Shown: positions 8,401-10,605 of the stretch, in pieces
How the letters are laid out: each line of letters starts with the position of its first letter
How positions within the stretch are numbered: the stretch's first letter is position 1
Source of the DNA: CAIVAT01 sp037131145
Lineage (GTDB): Bacteria; Bacteroidota; Bacteroidia; Bacteroidales; FEN-979
Direction of reading: 5' to 3'
NCBI GenBank assembly: GCA_037131145.1
Contig: JBAXRP010000157.1
Coordinates: 1-10,605 of the forward strand
DNA length: 10,605 nt
Program-made: the position numbers and the translations under genes
The notes under the pieces: model-generated
What the model saw: the letters and a program-made list of their open reading frames with translations, nothing else
What the model was told of the DNA's origin: nothing
Databases searched by the model: none

Positions 8401-9056
8401 TCCGTTATTGTGGGAAATATGGCGTGATGTATGAAGACAGTTCACTGGTATTCATGCGGGCAAGGTACTACGATAATTCCATCGGGCGGTTTTTAAGCGA
8501 GGATCCGGTGTGGAGTGTAAACCTGTATCCATATTGCGGCAATAATCCTGCAATGTTTGTTGACCCATTAGGTCGTAACAAACTTATTGATAATGCGACA
8601 AATTATTTAGATAATTTACTCTTTCAAGGGTTTAGAAAAATTGTAAAAAATTCGGGCGATCAGAACAAAATTCTTAATTCAACAATTAACTTTTTACAAG
8701 ATTGGATAGTAAGCGGCAAGTATATGGGAACTTCCGGCGTTCAAAATTCCAACCAATGGTATGAACAGAAATACACCGCGTCGGTTGTAAATGGCAAGCC
8801 CGATAATGCAATGCTTGCCGGATACCTCGTTACATCTTTGTGGTTACCTGAGACATATAATGAAACCTTATCGGCTCTCACATTATTTAGCAGTTCAGGA
8901 AAAGACGTCACGAAATATATAGGAAAAACGGGGTTTTTAAAACTATTGGATATGCGGAGGAAATTCGGGGGATTGCTAAAGTTGTTGCACGTTGCAGGAA
9001 ATACAATTATAGATATAAATTCAGCGCGGGAAATAATAATAAAAGCCAATAAATAA
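2487..9056 (+). CDS. Giant Rhs/YD-repeat protein with four cohesin-like, three Ig-like and three SLH domains
   Basis: The product is 2189 residues and begins 30 bp after the preceding stop, so the two genes are probably co-transcribed. The start is supported by an N-terminal signal peptide (MKQFRVILILLIAG, cleavage probably near GFS-Q). Order of parts: cohesin-like domains at ~26-157, 258-394, 494-625 and 724-858; Ig-like domains at ~159-255, 396-492 and 626-722; SLH repeats at ~859-905, 923-981 and 990-1042; an Rhs N-terminal region (~1082-1145, DUF6531-like, GPGWSHTYN); many YD repeats (for example YTYDAVNRL and YNYDNVGNI); the Rhs core (~1909-2029, RYYDNSIGRFLSEDP, then NNPAMFVDPLG); and a C-terminal tip at 2030-2189. 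Known role of Rhs proteins: the YD repeats form a hollow shell enclosing a C-terminal effector that is cleaved off after the core motif. Surface display through the SLH or cohesin parts is inferred. No T9SS sorting domain is present, unlike both neighbours. No enzymatic domain is recognised in the tip. Confidence 0.95.
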   Translation: MKQFRVILILLIAGCMIIGAEGFSQTITTSIVGNAKCPGEITIPVRVTNCLHIGAFSLVFSYDASILTYSGFQSVHPQLNSGSMSMNAYNGKVYFTWASVIPANIAADTLIKIKFTGVTGSSTLSWDTQTPGNCEYSDSIGVIKTSTYVNGTATVYQIPEITTHPVNSTVVLGQNAGFSVVAAGSSLTWQWQVSTNSGATWANLANGANYSNVTGASLNVLSPPLTFSGYSYRCQVGGACPPSVASNSATLTVNPVPQAIATTAGNNMVCPGNATIPITVNGFTGVGSFSLALNYNAAILTFVNTQNPNIALSTATGALVVDAYNGKVYLTWASQTAATIAANGILVELVFSGSSGSSTFSWDTQTPGNCEYSNLAGSIISSTYTNGSMSFYAPPLITTQPSDKVITQAQNTTFSVGASGTNLAYLWQLSANGGGTWSNLTNTAPYSGVLTSTLNITAATQGMTGYRYRCVVSGLCPSPVTSLSALLTVNPTPQVIAVYAGSKTVCPGTIVIPVYASNFNNVSGYSFAIAYNNAVLTYVTTTGTAVSGIFQANAANGKVYFTWANSSTISAGNDTIFRITFTGTAGSSTLVWDLVTPGACEIVNGSGIAIATNYSNGAASYYQPPEIATQPTDKSVVAAQSASFSVGAAATGITFGWQISANGGATWTNLTNTTPYSGVTTATMTVSNTTLAMSGHKFRCTVGGSCSPAVTSNPATLTVATAPQVIQVTARNVSSVCAGLIRQPVFATNFNGVAAMSLVLKYDTNILRFLGSENPNTAFNSGTFLVNNYKGKIYIVWAASSPVSSGNDTLFRLKFDCSGGNVTNIWDTQVSGNCEITNAAGNSITTNYTNGTVTVSPTCAFTDLSSSFWAYTEIQYLCGRGIVSGSNCKVYPDSLIKRSQLAKISFLGLFGSSVSVVSDVFPSPFNDLQNSGTYYYKYAKALSYLEYYDGIAPFDRNRFNFNPEENIVRVLVLKVLLETFDIPPDESGPSPFTDIAPGDAFYGYVKAAANLGIISVANPLFRPWTNSTRAEAFVMLERIIHNNPLIATPTVINSLNPVTSSFFIPGNYTPYNFSSIVGMEQGNFNHYTKTSFAIPGKGIPLNFEHTYNSYLTELPDEFLPMNPLGPGWSHTYNAYIINTTEVRDNYDQVIGKPCLIVFWPDGTMNVYDNTGSPANPLPITMGLYDQLTKISSTVYQVKTKSQFTFTFTKINGSGTGAPYVLTSISDRNSNTTLIAYAIGMNSMPRISSVKDPVNRQLTFAYQTGTNYISSITDPLNRHINFTVTDGRLVNFKDAKTQQTTYSYDTATVGINLLTSIQLPKGNFIANQYLQRKLVSSRFNNNSPVTIGLTPNYISGINDYSKSTVVEPLVTGLSVTTNYEFNRNGSTTKMSGNPATNFTSQFSNASNPLLPTAITNGNNMVSVTNSYDSEGNVTHIATSGNSVTALHEYFEYNTANDVTKHTIANGYATNYAYDANGNLNKVIDALGSETNMVYNSSGQLTSIINPNGVATGFSYQSATGMQESVTVPALGLTSAMTYDLAGRLLTVTDFKGMTNTYEYDNNDNLTQEKNAMNFTTGYGYDVNDNLLSITNAKGGITALTYDTATDWLLKESFQGNSRIYTYNADGSVKTVTDPNGNLFSYVYDFAGRVTSDGYATYAYNSAGNLQTITKGEKAIQFSYDGLNHVVAVLYDGFSVGYNYDNVGNITRIIYPGNKIINYTYDAVNRLKTVTDWNNQTTTYNYRNDGLLLQSLYPNNVSTTYTYDAAGRQTGMVTKRANNSVIAEYSYILDNIGNHTSEINTQPITAYPSMNKPLINYTYNAANRILTADTASFTFDFNGNTTGKTGYSYGFDLKNNLTSVTGRFTANYGYDGAGLRREASYNGVVKKFVLDILGMSKVLLETNANGTPQNYYVYGLGVISRIKPDNSTNYYVSDFRGSIVALVDGTSNANITHKYSYDEFGGVTKAVEADFNPFRYCGKYGVMYEDSSLVFMRARYYDNSIGRFLSEDPVWSVNLYPYCGNNPAMFVDPLGRNKLIDNATNYLDNLLFQGFRKIVKNSGDQNKILNSTINFLQDWIVSGKYMGTSGVQNSNQWYEQKYTASVVNGKPDNAMLAGYLVTSLWLPETYNETLSALTLFSSSGKDVTKYIGKTGFLKLLDMRRKFGGLLKLLHVAGNTIIDINSAREIIIKANK
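2562..5060 (+). repeat. Tandem cohesin-like/Ig-like module array
   Basis: The coding sequence holds four cohesin-like domains separated by three Ig-like domains. The conserved tryptophan codon of the WDTQTPGNCE-type motif falls at 2862, 3570, 4260 and 4962, giving periods of 708, 690 and 702 bp (236, 230 and 234 codons). Each cohesin-like unit starts near a C-P/A-G motif and contains NGKVYFTWA or a variant (YKGKIYIVWA in the fourth), then GSS or similar, then the WD...CE motif. The Ig-like units contain TWQWQVSTNSGATW or variants and end in LTV. The fourth cohesin-like unit is the most diverged and runs directly into the SLH region. Confidence 0.88.
5061..5615 (+). other. Three S-layer homology (SLH) repeats
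   Basis: Repeat 1 (residues ~859-905) reads FTDLSSSFWAYTEIQYLCGR followed by GIVSG and KRSQLAKI. Repeat 2 (~923-981) starts SPFNDLQNSGTYYYKYAKAL and is diverged. Repeat 3 (~990-1042) starts SPFTDIAPGDAFYGYVKAA and has GIIS and an intact TRAE motif. Known role: SLH triplets bind pyruvylated cell-wall polymers or peptidoglycan. In a Bacteroidota envelope the ligand is unclear. Confidence 0.85.
5730..8573 (+). other. Rhs/YD-repeat shell ending in the Rhs core DPLG motif
   Basis: The region from residue ~1082 to 2029 starts with an Rhs N-terminal element and continues with irregular YD repeats of the form Y-x-Y-D-x(2)-G/N-R/N. It ends in the Rhs repeat-associated core (DFRGS, then RYYDNSIGRFLSEDP, then NLYPYCGNNPAMFVDPLG). 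In characterised Rhs and TcC proteins this core includes an aspartyl self-cleavage site right after the DPxG motif; D2026 and G2029 are retained here. The shell of roughly 900-950 residues is on the short side compared with large Rhs proteins. Confidence 0.9.
8574..9053 (+). other. C-terminal variable tip of the Rhs protein, candidate toxin domain
   Basis: The 160 residues after DPLG are where polymorphic Rhs proteins carry their exchangeable effector. The tip has no Cys, a single His (in LLKLLHVAGN), many Lys, and an apolar stretch near AGYLVTSLWLPETYNETL. It has no HNH, ADP-ribosyltransferase or deaminase motif that I recognise. Base composition changes at the junction: by hand count 54 of 120 bases are G/C in 8461-8580 but 30 of 120 in 8581-8700, and about 171 of 480 over 8581-9060. 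This fits tip exchange by recombination. Toxicity is inferred from position only. Confidence 0.6.
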
Positions 9057-9148
9057 TCACAATGGATTAAGTAAAACAGGATAATTAGAATTGATATGCG
9101 ATGATCAACAACGCCTGCAACGAACAACCTGGAAATTCAAATAAAACT
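9057..9148. other. AT-rich gap after the Rhs tip, no immunity gene seen
   Basis: The 92 bp between the Rhs stop and the preferred start of the next gene are AT-rich and too short for an immunity gene. No TAnnTTTG promoter element and no convincing terminator hairpin can be seen. An in-frame ATG at 9101 lies here, but it would put 16 polar residues before the signal peptide. Confidence 0.55.
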
Positions 9149-10438
9149 ATGCTAAATAGAAATTTTTTAAATGCGGTTTTTTTGTCTTTAACTTTATTGT
9201 CAACAATGAAGTTGAGAAGTCAAAATAAAACAGATTTTCAATATGATAATCTGAACCGATTGACTCATGTGATTTTTTCAAATGGATTAAACCTTTTCTA
9301 CACCTACGACGCCCTCGGCAACCGCCTCTCCAAATCCCGAACCATCATCGCGCCGGTCGCTGCCGGAACCATCAACGGCTCATCAGCGGTTTGCAAAGGC
9401 GCCGACAGCGTTGCGTACTCCGTGCCTGTGATCGCCAATGCCGCCTGGTACATCTGGTCGCTGCCGACGGGTGCAACCATTATTTCCGGCGACAGCTCCC
9501 GCAGCATCCTCGTTAATTTTTCAATGGCTGTCATGAACGGAAACCTTTCGGTTTATGGAAAAAACGAAGCCGGTAGCGGCGGCGTTTCACCGTTGTTTCC
9601 GGTTACTATGACCACTGAACCCGGAGCCATTGGGGCGATTTCGGGACTTTCACAAGTGATTACCGGGCAGTCGGGCGTGGTTTATTCGGTAACGCCGGTT
9701 TCGGGCGCAACAGGCTATGTGTGGAGTTTGCCAACCGGGGCTTCCATCGCATCGGGGGCAAATACAGCTTCCATTACCGTTTCCTATTCATCCAATGCCG
9801 TTTCAGGTAACATCACAGTCATCGGAACCAACGATTGCGGAAATGGCGTATCCTCGCCGGCGTTTCCGGTAACTGTTACTTCCGGGGTTCCGGTTACACA
9901 AACCATTCAGAATGTGACGATCCCTTCGGGTCAGATTATTTGTTACAATGCCACCCAAACCATCACGGTAGCCGGAAACGGAACCGCCTTCACAATTCAG
10001 AATGGCGGCAGCGTTACGCTGATTGCCGGGCAGAACATCAGGTTTTTACCTGGCGCATTGGCGCTACAAGGCGGGTATTTACAAGGGCGCATCAGTCCGG
10101 GAGGTCCATGGTGCAACGTTACAAAGGGCGGCGAAATCAGTATTTCCGAGGAACCCGACGCCAGCGCATCGCCAGCTATAGAATCCCAATTAAAAACAAG
10201 TCTGAAGGTTTACCCGAATCCAACATCGGGTATCCTTTATGTGTGGATACAGGGCGCTGATGCAACTGCCCCGGTGAGTATATCGATGTACAACCTGTTT
10301 GGCGAAGCGGTATATTCAAATGAACTTAGCGGTAAAAGTTTGGATGAGATCAGGATGGACGACATGAAACCCGGAATTTACCTGTTGCATGTATCAACCG
10401 GAACAAGGAGCGATGTGGTGAAGGTGATCAGGAATTGA
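9149..10438 (+). CDS. Secreted T9SS protein with short YD repeat, PKD-like domains and 3-coathanger-like domain
   Basis: The preferred ATG at 9149 gives 429 residues starting with a signal peptide (MLNRNFLNAVFLSLTLLST, cleavage probably near LRS-Q). The ATG at 9101 is in frame but less likely. Residues ~30-64 are a short YD-repeat pair (FQYDNLNRLTHV, then YTYDALGNRL), the same repeat family as the Rhs shell upstream. Two PKD-like domains follow at ~73-158 and ~160-246, each with WSLPTGA-x-I-x-SG. Then comes a region at ~247-322 resembling the 3-coathanger stack domain of Bacteroidota (TIPSGQIICYNATQTI, then FLPGALALQGG). A T9SS type A sorting domain occupies ~350-429 (LKVYPNPTSGILYVWI, then MKPGIYLLHVSTG). 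It is therefore an exported surface or released protein with no visible catalytic site. Its position after the Rhs gene would suit an immunity gene, but the domains do not. The first ~150 bp differ strongly in composition from the rest, suggesting a fusion. Confidence 0.9.
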   Translation: MLNRNFLNAVFLSLTLLSTMKLRSQNKTDFQYDNLNRLTHVIFSNGLNLFYTYDALGNRLSKSRTIIAPVAAGTINGSSAVCKGADSVAYSVPVIANAAWYIWSLPTGATIISGDSSRSILVNFSMAVMNGNLSVYGKNEAGSGGVSPLFPVTMTTEPGAIGAISGLSQVITGQSGVVYSVTPVSGATGYVWSLPTGASIASGANTASITVSYSSNAVSGNITVIGTNDCGNGVSSPAFPVTVTSGVPVTQTIQNVTIPSGQIICYNATQTITVAGNGTAFTIQNGGSVTLIAGQNIRFLPGALALQGGYLQGRISPGGPWCNVTKGGEISISEEPDASASPAIESQLKTSLKVYPNPTSGILYVWIQGADATAPVSISMYNLFGEAVYSNELSGKSLDEIRMDDMKPGIYLLHVSTGTRSDVVKVIRN

Positions 10439-10605
10439 TTTCAGAATCATTGTAAAATTTTAAATCGCGCTTTTCTTTCTGCGAAAACTTGTTTTGTCCA
10501 TGGTAAATTGTTATGAATAAGGCTGATCAGAGAAACAACGATATACTAAAATGAATGAAGAAATGAATATTAGCTATATTTGCTAAATTCTAAACATTAA
10601 ACACT
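10439..10605. other. Non-coding 3' flank
   Basis: The 167 bp after the last stop are AT-rich with no open frame of note. A tcgc/gcga pairing near 10467-10485 is only 4 bp long and is not a convincing terminator. A promoter-like element lies at the right end. The next gene is outside the window. Confidence 0.6.
10575..10582 (+). promoter_or_regulatory. Candidate Bacteroidota -7 promoter box
   Basis: TATATTTG matches the Bacteroidota sigma-A -7 consensus TAnnTTTG exactly. No TTG-type -33 element lies at the usual spacing, so the match is only partial. If real, transcription would start a few bases downstream and drive a gene beyond the window. Confidence 0.4.

Noticed and set aside
8741..9127. 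128-codon antisense frame overlapping the Rhs tip, with a hydrophobic N-terminus, considered as a convergent immunity gene
   Set aside because: It has no recognisable promoter or domain, is fully opposite the tip and gap, and its apolar character follows from the AT-rich, Asn/Ile/Lys-rich sense strand. I regard it as a shadow, though not formally excluded.
9101..9148. Upstream ATG at 9101 as the start of the last gene
   Set aside because: It would add 16 polar residues before a good signal peptide; the ATG at 9149 places Met directly before the positively charged and hydrophobic segments.

Overview
The window looks like a piece of a Bacteroidota chromosome, probably from an environmental Bacteroidales-like or related lineage. 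Two of the three genes end in a type IX secretion system (T9SS) type A C-terminal sorting domain, a system confined to Bacteroidota and close relatives. None of the starts has a recognisable Shine-Dalgarno sequence. One near-consensus Bacteroidota -7 box (TAnnTTTG) lies at the right end. All genes are on the + strand and all encode very modular, exported proteins. There are no RNA genes, transposases, CRISPR arrays or metabolic genes.

Layout: (1) 1-2456 is the 3' part of a large T9SS cargo gene. It encodes a parallel beta-helix containing an internal ~219-residue duplication, a prealbumin-like module, a type I dockerin-like segment, a cohesin-like beta-sandwich and a sorting domain. (2) After 30 bp, 2487-9056 encodes a 2189-residue giant: signal peptide, four cohesin-like domains alternating with three Ig-like domains, three S-layer homology (SLH) repeats, an Rhs/YD-repeat shell with the Rhs core motif ending in DPLG, and a 160-residue unrecognised C-terminal tip in AT-rich DNA. 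(3) After a short AT-rich gap, 9149-10438 encodes a signal peptide, one short YD-repeat pair, two PKD-like domains, a 3-coathanger-stack-like domain and a T9SS sorting domain. (4) 10439-10605 is non-coding with a promoter-like element.

Reading of the locus (inference): the second gene resembles an anchoring scaffoldin of a cellulosome (cohesins plus SLH) fused to an Rhs polymorphic-toxin shell. The gene before it carries a dockerin-like segment that could in principle dock on those cohesins. The third gene follows where an immunity gene would be expected, but it is instead a short YD-bearing T9SS protein whose DNA is a mosaic, with an abrupt base-composition switch inside the YD repeat. Together this suggests an Rhs locus whose 3' end has been remodelled by recombination, and a surface-displayed assembly whose function is not established.
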